DNA of 64,000 nt from Duganella sp. 1411. GTDB taxonomy: Bacteria > Pseudomonadota > Gammaproteobacteria > Burkholderiales > Burkholderiaceae_D. Where the stretch lies: contig NZ_JAFICD010000001.1 of assembly GCF_017833525.1 (NCBI RefSeq), positions 496,001 through 560,000 on the forward strand, given 5' to 3'. Each line of letters starts with the position of its first letter. Position 1 is the first letter of the stretch. The notes under the pieces were generated by a model. That model saw only the letters and a program-made list of their open reading frames with translations. It did no database searches and was not told where the DNA came from. This document shows positions 18,924 through 26,844 of this stretch, piece after piece. The position numbers were made by a program, and so were the translations under genes.

Positions 18924-18962
18924 TGGAACGATCAGTCCAGCTATCATGGAACGAATGTTCCA
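18924..18962. promoter_or_regulatory. TetR-type operator pair, copy 1
   Basis: Two dyads lie here: TGGAACGATCAGTCCA (18924-18939) and TGGAAC-N4-GTTCCA (18947-18962), the second perfect. The same two elements, with the same 23 bp offset, precede the intact tetR gene at 25512-25551. They sit between the minus-strand MBL gene and a decayed tetR start. Confidence 0.7.
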
Positions 18963-18982
18963 GATTGTCAACCGCAGATTTT

Positions 18983-19057
18983 GTGCGCGCGAATCCCCGC
19001 TATGAGGAAGGCGCCGTCATCGGCGCCGCAATCGGTGTGTATCGGCCCGGCGCTCGC
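18983..19057 (+). pseudogene. Relic of a tetR gene: first 25 codons only
   Basis: Reading from a GTG at 18983, the codons give RANPRYEEGAVIGAAIGVY. This aligns without gaps to SGKPQYDESAVIDAAIAVF, the start of the intact TetR at 25571. The rest of the gene is gone; homology stops about where the hxlR relic begins. The upstream operator pair is preserved. Confidence 0.75.
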
Positions 19058-19198
19058 AACATGCCAAGCGCCGGACGCGGCGCAGCGGGATGCCTGTGAC
19101 GCAAGTCATCCATAGGGCACTCCAGCGTAAAGCCCCCCACCCTCTTCCAGCAGTTCCGTAGCCAAGGACGCCTCCTTGTTCGGGGGCGCATGCCGCAG
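19049..19198 (-). pseudogene. Relic of an hxlR gene: C-terminal part, frameshifted
   Basis: Minus-strand codons read MDDLRHRHPAAPRPALGML, matching MDDLRHLHLGAPRPARSAF in the C-terminus of the intact HxlR regulator at 24889. Nucleotide similarity covers about 150 bp, with indels, and the DNA-binding domain is missing. The relic converges on the tetR relic. Confidence 0.75.
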
Positions 19199-19292
19199 TC
19201 CTTGCTGTGCTCCGGCGGGGCTGTGGAACGGCCCCCGTTCCCGAACGCCGGTCGTCTTGTCGGCTGCACAGCTCCTCTAGTTAAAATTCCAC

Positions 19293-19342
19293 TTGCATTC
19301 CGCAATCAGTGGCAGTAATATTCAACCAGTTGCACTTTGCAA
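19293..19342. promoter_or_regulatory. HxlR-type operators before the catabolic operon
   Basis: TTGCA-N3-TGCAA at 19330-19342 is a perfect dyad. A near copy, TTGCA-N3-CGCAA, lies at 19293-19305, 37 bp away centre to centre. The same dyad lies 22 bp upstream of the intact hxlR start (25406-25418). This supports control of the 19447-24826 genes by that regulator. The remaining stretch to 19446 holds only a ribosome binding site (AGGAAA). Confidence 0.55.
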
Positions 19343-19446
19343 GCGGTGCAGAAATCCCGGCGGATCGACAGGAGAACGACCGCGCGTGCGGCCAAGCATG
19401 CACGTGTACCCCTACTCCACTACCAACAATATAGATAGGAAACATT

Positions 19447-20430
19447 ATGAAACTCTCCATCGTCACTTCACGTACCGTGCTCGCGGTATCGTTAGCGTTC
19501 GCTGGCACCTTCGCCGCGGTGGCACCGACCCAGGCTGCGGCGCCGATGCAGCACAAGCAGGTTCCGGGCTACTACCGCACGATGATTGGCGACTATGAAG
19601 TCACCGCGCTCCATGACGGCGGCGGCAAAGTTGACACCAAGATCCTGCATGGCGATCCGGCGCTCATCGCATCCCTCCTGGCGCGCTCCTTCGAAAACGA
19701 CCCCAAGAGTGTCGCGGCCACCGTCCAGGCCTACCTCGTCAACACCGGGTCCAAGCTCGTCCTCATCGACACTGGCGCGGGCGGCCACTGGGGCGGCCCC
19801 ACGCTGGGCAAGCTGATGCAGAACTTGAAGGCTTCCGGCTACAAGCCGGAGCAGGTCGACCTGGTGCTGCTGACCCATCTTCACGCCGACCACGCTGGCG
19901 GAATCTACCAAAACGGGAAACGCGTCTTCCCGAACGCGACGGTGATGATGAAGAAGGCCGACGCCGAGTTCTGGCTGTCGAAGGAAATCACCGCCAAGGC
20001 CCCGGAAGACGCAAAAATCTTCTTCACGGTGGCACAGGATGCCGCTGCGCCTTACATCGCCGCAGGCAAGTGGAAGCCGTACGAAGGCATGGACGAAATT
20101 GTCCCCGGCATCGCGCCGTATGCCATTTCCGGCCATACGCCCGGTCACACCGGCTACATGATTTCCTCGAAGGGGCAGTCGCTGCTGGTCTGGGGCGACG
20201 TCGCCCACGTCACCGCCGTCCAGATGCCGCACCCGGAAATCGGCATCGACTACGACTCGGACGGCGCGACGGCCATCAAAACGCGCGCAGCCCTTCTGGT
20301 GAAACTCGCTGCGGACAACACGATGATTGCCGCCGCCCATATGCCGTTCCCTGGCCTCGGCCGTGTTCGAAAGGCCGACACCGGCGTGGGCTACGACTGG
20401 GTACCGACGACTTTCCTCGACGTGAAGTGA
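19447..20430 (+). CDS. Secreted MBL-fold hydrolase (methyl parathion hydrolase-like group)
   Basis: This 327-residue protein has a signal peptide cut near TQAAA (about residue 30). The MBL core has the zinc motif THLHADH (144-149), AISGHTPGH, an Asp ligand in VWGDVAHV, and a terminal AAAHMPFPG His. The spacing and the FEN, GTGAGG and HTPGHT stretches resemble the MBL branch containing methyl parathion hydrolase and related lactonases. It probably opens an ester or lactone in the periplasm. It is the first gene of a run of seven plus-strand genes with short gaps (8 bp to the next). Confidence 0.82.
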   Translation: MKLSIVTSRTVLAVSLAFAGTFAAVAPTQAAAPMQHKQVPGYYRTMIGDYEVTALHDGGGKVDTKILHGDPALIASLLARSFENDPKSVAATVQAYLVNTGSKLVLIDTGAGGHWGGPTLGKLMQNLKASGYKPEQVDLVLLTHLHADHAGGIYQNGKRVFPNATVMMKKADAEFWLSKEITAKAPEDAKIFFTVAQDAAAPYIAAGKWKPYEGMDEIVPGIAPYAISGHTPGHTGYMISSKGQSLLVWGDVAHVTAVQMPHPEIGIDYDSDGATAIKTRAALLVKLAADNTMIAAAHMPFPGLGRVRKADTGVGYDWVPTTFLDVK

Positions 20431-20438
20431 GCTGAACC

Positions 20439-21332
20439 ATGACCTACGACTCCTCCCCCATCCGCAAGCTCCGCGAGGCGATGTTCGCCTTCAACGTGGC
20501 GCACCCGATAGCCACCATCGAGACGCTCCGCCTCGCGATGGAGGCAATACCACAAGCAAACCCGCCGGCGGCCGACCTGACGGTCGAACCGACCACGCTC
20601 GGAGGCGTGGCCGCGGTGGCAATCACGGCGCCGGGCGCGTCCACAGACCGGGTCATCTACCATCTCCACGGTGGCGGCTGGGTGGCCGGCTCTCCCGCCT
20701 CGCACCTGGGCATGCTCGGCGAGCTGTCCCGGGCGGCGAAGTCCCAGGTCATCGTGCTGGACCACTCCAGGGCACCCGAGCATCCATTTCCGGCGTCCTA
20801 CGACGAGTCCATCCGCGGCTACGAAGCGCTGCGCGCGCAGGGCAAACCGTTCGCCGTAACGGGCGACTCCAGCGGCGGCGGGATGGCCCTGAACGTTCTT
20901 GCCTACGCATCCTCGAAGGGGCACAAGGACGCGCGGGCAGCGGTCCTCATTAGTCCATGGGCGGACTTGACGTTGACGCTGCCCTCGTTAACGCAATTGG
21001 CCGAGCGCGACCCGATGGTCAACGCGGACGCGATCCGGGGGATGGTCGAGGCTTACGCCGGCAACCATGATTTGAAGGATCCGCGCATCTCGCCCATGTT
21101 CGCCGACATGCACGATTTTCCGCCACTGCTCATCCATGTCGGCAGCGACGAAGTACTTCTCGACGACGCGCTTGAAATTGACCGCAAGGTGCGCGCGGCC
21201 GGCGGCGAGTCGCACCTGGAGGTCTGGCCGGAGATGCCGCACGTCTGGCACGTTCAGACAGCCGCTCTGCCTCAAGCCCACGACGCGCTGCAGAGGGCCG
21301 GCGAGTTTCTCATCATGCACCTCGAGCGATAG
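20439..21332 (+). CDS. Alpha/beta hydrolase (hormone-sensitive lipase family)
   Basis: This 297-residue cytoplasmic-type esterase has the HSL oxyanion motif HGGGW (residues 77-81) and the nucleophile motif GDSSGG (Ser144). A catalytic Asp candidate is in HVGSDEVLLDD and the His in MPHVWH. It is the normal length for family IV esterases. It follows the MBL gene by 8 bp and is very probably cotranscribed with it. It would act on short acyl esters; the substrate is unknown. Confidence 0.88.
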   Translation: MTYDSSPIRKLREAMFAFNVAHPIATIETLRLAMEAIPQANPPAADLTVEPTTLGGVAAVAITAPGASTDRVIYHLHGGGWVAGSPASHLGMLGELSRAAKSQVIVLDHSRAPEHPFPASYDESIRGYEALRAQGKPFAVTGDSSGGGMALNVLAYASSKGHKDARAAVLISPWADLTLTLPSLTQLAERDPMVNADAIRGMVEAYAGNHDLKDPRISPMFADMHDFPPLLIHVGSDEVLLDDALEIDRKVRAAGGESHLEVWPEMPHVWHVQTAALPQAHDALQRAGEFLIMHLER

Positions 21333-21393
21333 AAGTCGCAGACATGCGATGGACGTACTGTAACGACTACTGACACCAACCTAGGAGATTGTC

Positions 21394-21804
21394 ATGACTA
21401 CCAACACCAACACACCGGCAACGGCATGGATGCAAATCGTCAAAAAGAAAGGGACGAGCGACTTCGCGACCTCGTTCACCGCCGACGCCAGCCTTCAGAC
21501 CTCGGCCCTCGGAAAAGCCGTGGTCGGCCCAACACTCATCGGAGCATTCTTTACCGCGACGAGCACGATGTATGAACACTTCGCGTTCACCGCGGAGACA
21601 GTGGACGGCGCCAAGACTTACCTTGAGTGGGATGCCGTCCACGGTGGCAAGCCGATCGCCGGCGTCACCATCCTCACTCGGAACGCGTCTGGGCTCATCG
21701 ACAACATCAAGCTCTTCCAGAGCCCGTTTCCCGTCGTGCGTGAGTTCTCGTCCGGCCTCAAGGAGCGACTCGAAGGAACGCTCGGCCAGGACTTCTTTAG
21801 CTAA
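21394..21804 (+). CDS. NTF2/SnoaL-like small protein
   Basis: This 136-residue protein has the cone-shaped NTF2 pattern: an N-terminal helix, FATSFTADASLQTSALGKAVVG, FFTATSTMYEHFAFTAE, a strand with LEWDAVHGGKPIAGVTILT, and a final NIKLFQSPFPVV strand. The family includes isomerases, hydrolases and ligand carriers. A ribosome binding site (AGGAG) lies seven bases before the ATG. Its place inside the catabolic run suggests a role in ring or side-chain conversion of the same compound. Confidence 0.75.
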   Translation: MTTNTNTPATAWMQIVKKKGTSDFATSFTADASLQTSALGKAVVGPTLIGAFFTATSTMYEHFAFTAETVDGAKTYLEWDAVHGGKPIAGVTILTRNASGLIDNIKLFQSPFPVVREFSSGLKERLEGTLGQDFFS

Positions 21805-21867
21805 GCCTGGAAACCAGCCCACGTCATCGCCTCGTTTAACCTGAACAACACAACGGAGGAAACACCA

Positions 21868-22281
21868 ATGCCTGTCTTTCACGCCCACCTTCCGGCTCAA
21901 CAGTTCTCCAGCGACGAAAAGCGGGCCCTGGCCGACGCCTTGAATCTTGCGCTGCATGAAGCCATGGAGACGCCGATGGATGACCGCTTCGTCATCATCA
22001 GCGAGCACAAGGACGATGAATTCTTCATTCATCCCACGTTCCCCGGCCTGAACAGGTCCGACAAGCGCATGGTCGTGACGGTGACTGCCGGTACGAGCAG
22101 GACGGTGGAGCAGAAGCGCAAGCTCGCCGAGCTGGTCACCCGCTACGCGGTGGAGAAGGTCGGCGTCAGCCAGGACGATGTCACGCTGCTGATTTATGCC
22201 ATGCCCTTGGAGAACATGAGCTTTGGCGGTGGCAAGCTGGTGTCGGACATCGACCTTCCCATGCCTTGGGTAAACAAGTAG
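21868..22281 (+). CDS. Tautomerase-superfamily protein
   Basis: This 137-residue protein begins Met-Pro-Val, so removal of Met would leave the N-terminal Pro that is the catalytic base of 4-oxalocrotonate-type tautomerases. The length fits the fused Tautomerase_2 group rather than the 62-residue form. Conserved stretches are MDDRFVIISEHKDDEF, VVTVTAGTSRTVEQK and MSFGGGK near the end. It would interconvert enol and keto intermediates. A GGAGG site precedes the start. Confidence 0.85.
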   Translation: MPVFHAHLPAQQFSSDEKRALADALNLALHEAMETPMDDRFVIISEHKDDEFFIHPTFPGLNRSDKRMVVTVTAGTSRTVEQKRKLAELVTRYAVEKVGVSQDDVTLLIYAMPLENMSFGGGKLVSDIDLPMPWVNK

Positions 22282-22336
22282 CAAAAACGAGGCTGCCCTG
22301 TGCTTTCCTTGCACCCACCCCAAACGAGATAACACC

Positions 22337-22957
22337 GTGACCGACTGGCATTCCTACGAACCGGCGCAGGGGCATTCCCTGCGTCACGATCCGCTCAACG
22401 CCATCGTCGGGCCGCGACCGATCGGCTGGATCAGCACCGTCTCCAGCGACGGTGTGCGCAACCTGGCGCCCTACAGCTTCTTCAACCTGTTTAGCTACAA
22501 GCCGCCGATCGTCGGCTTTTGCTCGCTGGGCGCGAAGGACTCGCTCGCCAACGCGCGCGACACCGGCCAGTTCGTCTGGAATCTGACGACACGGGAGCTC
22601 GCCGAGGCGATGAACGCCTCGGCGGCGATGGTGCCGGCGGACGTCGATGAGTTCGAGTTGGCCAGGCTCGAGACGCTGCCCTCCGCCAAGGTGCGGCCAG
22701 CGCGCGTTGCGGCCAGCCCGGTGCAGTTCGAGTGCGTGGTCACCCAGATCGTGCAGCTCGAGGCCGTGGGCGGCGCGGCGCTGCCGGCGTGGCTGGTGTT
22801 GGGCGAAGCGGTCGCGATCCACATCGACCGGCAACTGATCAAGGACGGCGTGTACCAGACTGCGCAAGCGCGCCCGATCCTGCGCGGCGGCGGGCCGGCC
22901 GACTACTTCGAAATCGGCGCGGGCCAACTCTTCAGGCTGGAGCGACCCGGTGCTTGA
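22337..22957 (+). CDS. Flavin reductase-like FMN-binding protein
   Basis: This 206-residue protein starts at a GTG. The split-barrel flavin fold shows in NAIVGPRPIGWISTVSSDGVRN, NLAPYSFFNLFSYKPPIVGF and FVWNLTTRELAEAMNASAA, followed by VVTQIVQLEAV. It belongs to the DIM6/NTAB-type flavoprotein group. It could supply reduced flavin or bind FMN itself; no flavin monooxygenase gene is adjacent. It sits in the same run as the tautomerase (55 bp gap). Confidence 0.85.
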   Translation: MTDWHSYEPAQGHSLRHDPLNAIVGPRPIGWISTVSSDGVRNLAPYSFFNLFSYKPPIVGFCSLGAKDSLANARDTGQFVWNLTTRELAEAMNASAAMVPADVDEFELARLETLPSAKVRPARVAASPVQFECVVTQIVQLEAVGGAALPAWLVLGEAVAIHIDRQLIKDGVYQTAQARPILRGGGPADYFEIGAGQLFRLERPGA

Positions 22958-23110
22958 CTTGGCTTCCGGCGAGCGCGGCAAAACGGTGGACGGCGCGGGC
23001 CGTCGCCACGCCGGGGGCGGATGCTCCCGGCCACCGCCGCCGCCAAGGCAGGGCCGGTGCCCGTCGCTTTGACGGCGCCGCCCGACATCTTTCTACAAGG
23101 AGAACTCCCG

Positions 23111-24007
23111 ATGTTTCAACGTACCGATATCGCATTCGAAGCCGAGGGCGGCGTCACGCTGCGCGGCTGGCTCTATGTGCCCACCGGCGGCACCGGCCCC
23201 TATCCCGCCATCACCATGGCGCATGGCTACGCCGGCGTGAAGGAACACGGTCTGGAGCGATTCGCCGAGGCCTTCGCCTCCCACGGCTTTGTCGTCCTCC
23301 TGCACGATCACCGCAATTTCGGCGCCAGCGACGGCACGCCGCGCCAGGATATCGACCCATGGCGCCAGATCGCCGATTGGCGGCGCGCCATCAGCTTCCT
23401 CGAACAACAGGACGTCGTCGACGTGCAGCGCATCGGCTTGTGGGGCACGAGCTATGCCGGCGGCCACGCGCTCGTGCTTGGCGCAACCGAACGCCGCTTG
23501 CGCGCGGTCGTCGCGCAGGTGCCGACGATCAGCGGCTTCGAGCAGGGACTGCGCCGCATTCCGCCCGACGCCGTCGCCGCCATCGAGGAGGTCTTCGCGG
23601 CGGACGAGCGCGCGCAAGCACGCGGCGCGCCGCCGCGGAGGCAGACGATCGTCAGCGCCGATCCGGCCATCCCTGCTTCGTACCGCGCCAAGGATGCCAT
23701 CGAGTTCTATCTGCAGCCCGTGCCCGACGGGGCGTGGGAGAACAGCGTCACGGTGCGCTCGACGCGCGCCGCGCGCATGTACGAACCGGGCGCGTGGATC
23801 GCGCGCGTGTCCCCCACGCCGCTGCTGATGATCGTCGCGCTGCAGGACACGATCACGCTGACCGATCTCGAGCTGGCCGCCTACGAGCGCGCCCTTGAGC
23901 CGAAACGCCTGGTGACGATCCCCGGCGGCCACTTCGATCCGTACATCACCAGATTCGATCAATCCAGCGCCGCCGCGCTGGACTGGTTCAAGGAACACCT
24001 CGCGTAA
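23111..24007 (+). CDS. Alpha/beta hydrolase (dienelactone hydrolase/YcjY-like)
   Basis: The start at 23111 has an AAGGAG site at the right distance; the upstream in-frame ATG at 23021 gives a non-family N-terminus. The 298-residue protein has AHGYAGVKEHG (oxyanion region), HDHRNFGASDG, the nucleophile elbow GTSYAGG, a catalytic Asp candidate in VALQDTITL and the His in PGGHFDPY. It resembles hydrolases of the DLH/YcjY/acetylxylan-esterase cluster. It is the second esterase of this operon, different from the HSL type. Confidence 0.85.
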   Translation: MFQRTDIAFEAEGGVTLRGWLYVPTGGTGPYPAITMAHGYAGVKEHGLERFAEAFASHGFVVLLHDHRNFGASDGTPRQDIDPWRQIADWRRAISFLEQQDVVDVQRIGLWGTSYAGGHALVLGATERRLRAVVAQVPTISGFEQGLRRIPPDAVAAIEEVFAADERAQARGAPPRRQTIVSADPAIPASYRAKDAIEFYLQPVPDGAWENSVTVRSTRAARMYEPGAWIARVSPTPLLMIVALQDTITLTDLELAAYERALEPKRLVTIPGGHFDPYITRFDQSSAAALDWFKEHLA

Positions 24008-24037
24008 CCTCAACTTGCGACAACACAGGAGCCCGGC

Positions 24038-24826
24038 ATGTCTCACCTCACCCATACCATCGAACACGGCATTGCCACGATCATTCTCGATCGCCCGGCG
24101 CAAAACCGCATCGGCGACCAGATGGTTGACGAACTGGCCGCGGCGATCCACGCGATCGAACGCAGTGACGCGCGCGTCGTGCTGGTGCGCGCCGAAGGCG
24201 AGAACTTCAGCTTTGGCGGCGACATCATGCCCTGGGCCGACGATACCCCCCGCCGGTTGCGTGCACGCTTCGAGGGCTACATGGACGTCTTCAATCGCTT
24301 CGAACGCCTGCCCTTGCCTGTCATCGCGGTGGTGCACGGCTTGTGCGCCGGCGGTGGTTTCGAACTGGCGCTGCGCGCCGATGTGATCTTCGCCGCCGAA
24401 AGCGCAACGTTCTGCCAACCGGAACAGTCGCTTGCCCTCGTCACCCTGCTGGGCGGCATCTACCGCGTCGCCGAGCGTGCGGGACGCGCACGGGCCATGG
24501 AATGGGCGCTGACTTCCGAGCGCGTCCCCGCCGCGACGATGGAGCGTTTCGGCGTGATCAACCGCGTCATCGCCGATGCCGGGCTGCTGGCGGAGGCGCA
24601 TGCCTTCGCCGCCAAGTTCGTGCACGGCCCGACACGCGCCCACGCCGCCCACAAGGCTTTGCTGCGCACGGCGGCCAACGGCGGTGTTCAGGCGGCCGAC
24701 GATGTGATGTTCGACATTGCCATGCCCTTGTTCGAGACAGAAGACGCGAAGGGCGGGCTGGCTTCGGCCACCAGGGCCCTGGTGGCAGGCACGCCGCGCC
24801 CTGTGCTCGAATTCAAGGGCCGCTGA
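24038..24826 (+). CDS. Enoyl-CoA hydratase/isomerase family protein
   Basis: This 262-residue crotonase-fold protein has the oxyanion-forming segments FSFGGDIMPW and HGLCAGGGFELALRAD. The usual catalytic Glu region reads FCQPEQSLALVTLLGG. It would hydrate, isomerise or cleave a CoA thioester, suggesting that the pathway ends in CoA-linked degradation. It is the last gene of the plus-strand run and converges on hxlR. Confidence 0.88.
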   Translation: MSHLTHTIEHGIATIILDRPAQNRIGDQMVDELAAAIHAIERSDARVVLVRAEGENFSFGGDIMPWADDTPRRLRARFEGYMDVFNRFERLPLPVIAVVHGLCAGGGFELALRADVIFAAESATFCQPEQSLALVTLLGGIYRVAERAGRARAMEWALTSERVPAATMERFGVINRVIADAGLLAEAHAFAAKFVHGPTRAHAAHKALLRTAANGGVQAADDVMFDIAMPLFETEDAKGGLASATRALVAGTPRPVLEFKGR

Positions 24827-24888
24827 TCCGCCGCGCCGTACATTAGCGGATGGCTTTGCGCTCCATCGCGCATGTCATGACGCAAAAA

Positions 24889-25383
24889 TCAGTACCAGCT
24901 GGTGATTGCCTTGCCGTCCTCGGTGCGGAGCTGGTCAAATGCTGAGCGCGCCGGACGCGGCGCACCCAGATGCAGGTGACGCAGGTCGTCCATAAAGGCG
25001 CTCCAGAGTGAGGGACCGCCCTTTTCCAGCAGTATCGCCGGCAAAGACGCCTCCTTGCTCGGATGCGTATGCCGAACGCCCCAGGCCGCCATATGTGCGA
25101 GCAGAGGTACAAGCTGTATCGCCGCTTCCGTGAGGCAGTAGATTCCCTTCTGCTGATGATTCGGATCCGGAGATCGTGTCAACAGACCGGACGCGGTCAA
25201 ATGCTTCAGGCGGCTTGCGAGGATGTTCGACGCAATGCCTTCCTCGTTTTGCTCCAACAGGGCGCCATAGGTGCGTCTGTTCGCGAACATAACATCGCGA
25301 ATAACGATCAGGCTCCAACGGTCGCCGATTTGTTCAAGCGTCAGGTTGATCGGGCAGCCCGATCGTCTTGTTTGCGGCACCAC
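24889..25383 (-). CDS. HxlR-family transcriptional regulator
   Basis: This 164-residue protein starts at the first of two GTG codons, with GGGGAGG six bases upstream. The DUF24/HxlR winged helix is clear: CPINLTLEQIGDRWSLIVIRDVMF, then RTYGALLEQNEEGIASNILASRLKHLTASGLL, with a C-terminal extension. These regulators respond to electrophiles such as quinones or aldehydes. A TTGCA-N3-TGCAA dyad lies upstream of its own start and again before the operon at 19447. A decayed copy of its C-terminus is at 19049-19198. Confidence 0.9.
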   Translation of the reverse strand: MVPQTRRSGCPINLTLEQIGDRWSLIVIRDVMFANRRTYGALLEQNEEGIASNILASRLKHLTASGLLTRSPDPNHQQKGIYCLTEAAIQLVPLLAHMAAWGVRHTHPSKEASLPAILLEKGGPSLWSAFMDDLRHLHLGAPRPARSAFDQLRTEDGKAITSWY

Positions 25384-25405
25384 TATTCCTCCCCTTCATT
25401 ACACC

Positions 25406-25418
25406 TTGCATTATGCAA
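25406..25418. promoter_or_regulatory. HxlR-type operator before hxlR
   Basis: The perfect dyad TTGCA-N3-TGCAA lies 22 bp upstream of the hxlR GTG, in the hxlR-tetR divergent region. It is the same motif as at 19330-19342. Confidence 0.6.
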
Positions 25419-25511
25419 CTAGTAGCGGGTTTTTTCAAGCACTCATTGCTAGTCCACAGTTCCTGCGCGACGGGCCCCGTGGATTGAGCATCAAGGCGCC
25501 TTCCGGTAAGA

Positions 25512-25551
25512 TGGAACGATCAGTCCATTTATCGTGGAACGAACGTTTCAC
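25512..25551. promoter_or_regulatory. TetR-type operator pair, copy 2
   Basis: Imperfect dyads at 25512-25527 (identical to 18924-18939) and 25534-25551 lie 20 bp upstream of the tetR ATG. Offset and order match copy 1, which indicates autoregulation and shared control of the MBL gene at 17961. Confidence 0.7.
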
Positions 25552-25570
25552 CTTGTCAACCGGAGAATTT

Positions 25571-26182
25571 ATGAGCGGGAAACCCCAATATGACGAATCC
25601 GCCGTCATCGACGCCGCAATCGCTGTGTTTTGGCACCACGGCTACGCGAGCGCCTCTGTCAGCGACCTGACCGAGGCGACCGGCCTGTCGCGCTCCAGCC
25701 TCTACCAACGCTTTCGCGACAAGGATGGATTGTTCAACGAGGCGCTTGCGCGGTATAGCGAGCGTGTCGTCGCGCGCATGCGATCGGTAAAGGCGAACTC
25801 AGCCAAAAAACGCATGGAGGCCCTGCTTCGTGATTTCTTGCCGAAGGATCGGGCTGCGCCGCGGCCTGCAGGCTGCCTGCTGGCCCGTAGTTGCACCGAG
25901 CAATCAAGCCTCACCACAATCGGCAAGGAGGCCGCCAACGCCGGCGTCGGTCGGCAGCGGGAAGTCCTGCTCGATATTCTGAAAGCGGCGAAGACGGAGG
26001 GCGAAGTCCGGCGGGACGCCAATCTGGAATCTCTGTCTTGGTACTACTTGGGGACCTTGCAGGCCATCGTCAACCTGCCCCCCGCCGGCGCATCCATCGA
26101 TGCGCTCGAAGATCTGGTCGGCATCGCCATGTCCGCTTGGCCACCACCGGCGACCCCGCGCATAAACTTTAGCCACTCGTGA
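25571..26182 (+). CDS. TetR/AcrR-family regulator
   Basis: The ATG at 25571 (GGAG upstream) gives 203 residues. The TetR N-terminal helix-turn-helix is clear: AVIDAAIAVFWHHGYASASVSDLTEATGLSRSSLYQRF, then KDGLFNEAL. The C-terminal ligand domain has CLLARSCTEQ, common in this subgroup. It is divergent from hxlR across 187 bp that hold operators for both types. Upstream in-frame codons back to 25271 are not part of the gene. Confidence 0.9.
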   Translation: MSGKPQYDESAVIDAAIAVFWHHGYASASVSDLTEATGLSRSSLYQRFRDKDGLFNEALARYSERVVARMRSVKANSAKKRMEALLRDFLPKDRAAPRPAGCLLARSCTEQSSLTTIGKEAANAGVGRQREVLLDILKAAKTEGEVRRDANLESLSWYYLGTLQAIVNLPPAGASIDALEDLVGIAMSAWPPPATPRINFSHS

Positions 26183-26305
26183 AGGCTTGTGGGTCAGAAG
26201 TAAAAGCGCTCGGAGCTATGCGTGCTGTCTCAGAAAAAGCGGCGAAGGGCCTGGCTGACGGGCTGGTGAGGAGAATGCCGCTTATTGTCCGCGCTCCACC
26301 TGAAC

Positions 26306-26334
26306 TTGACAGCTGGGTGGAATCAACCTACGCT
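26306..26334 (+). promoter_or_regulatory. Sigma-70-like promoter of the Cus operon
   Basis: A perfect TTGACA (26306-26311), a 17 bp spacer and TACGCT (26329-26334) lie 27 bp upstream of the small leader gene. No copper-regulator box was recognised with confidence. Confidence 0.55.
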
Positions 26335-26361
26335 AGTGCAACTATCAACGTTGCTTCACCC

Positions 26362-26766
26362 ATGAAAACCTCCCGTTCCACGCGCCTTGTGACGGCCATC
26401 GTCGCGCTTCTCAGCATGCTGTACATGCAGCTTGCGGTGGCGTCGTATGTGTGTCCGGGCGTGCCGGCGGGAAGCAACGATAGCGCGGTATCGGCCCAGG
26501 CCGCCATGATCGACATGCCAAACTGCCAGGGCATGGATGCCGTCCAGCCCCAACTCTGCGATCTGCACGCGCATGGCGAACCGGCCAAACAGGCGCTCGA
26601 CAACCCCGCGTCCGACGTGCCGCCTTTCGTGCCCGGCGCGTTGATGTTGCAACTGCAGCTATTCGACGCGGTCGCCATTCCGGACGCCGCATCCTACCGG
26701 CCGATCGCGTTGGCGCGCACGACCGCTCCGCCTGTCGCCATCCGCAACTGCTGTTTCCGCATTTAA
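26362..26766 (+). CDS. Small secreted protein at the head of the Cus operon
   Basis: This 134-residue protein has a signal peptide (about residues 1-30, ending near AVAS). The mature part carries Cys residues in VCPG, PNCQGMD, QLCDLHAHGE and a terminal NCC, plus several Met and His residues, which suits copper or silver binding. I do not recognise a named family. It lies between a strong promoter match and the TolC-type gene (78 bp downstream), so it is probably cotranscribed with the efflux genes. Confidence 0.6.
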   Translation: MKTSRSTRLVTAIVALLSMLYMQLAVASYVCPGVPAGSNDSAVSAQAAMIDMPNCQGMDAVQPQLCDLHAHGEPAKQALDNPASDVPPFVPGALMLQLQLFDAVAIPDAASYRPIALARTTAPPVAIRNCCFRI

Positions 26767-26844
26767 TCCACCAGATTGCCTAGTTCGTCATCGCGTCGCC
26801 GAGGCCGGCGAGCGTGATGTTGTCCATCGCATTCTGGAGGTAAC

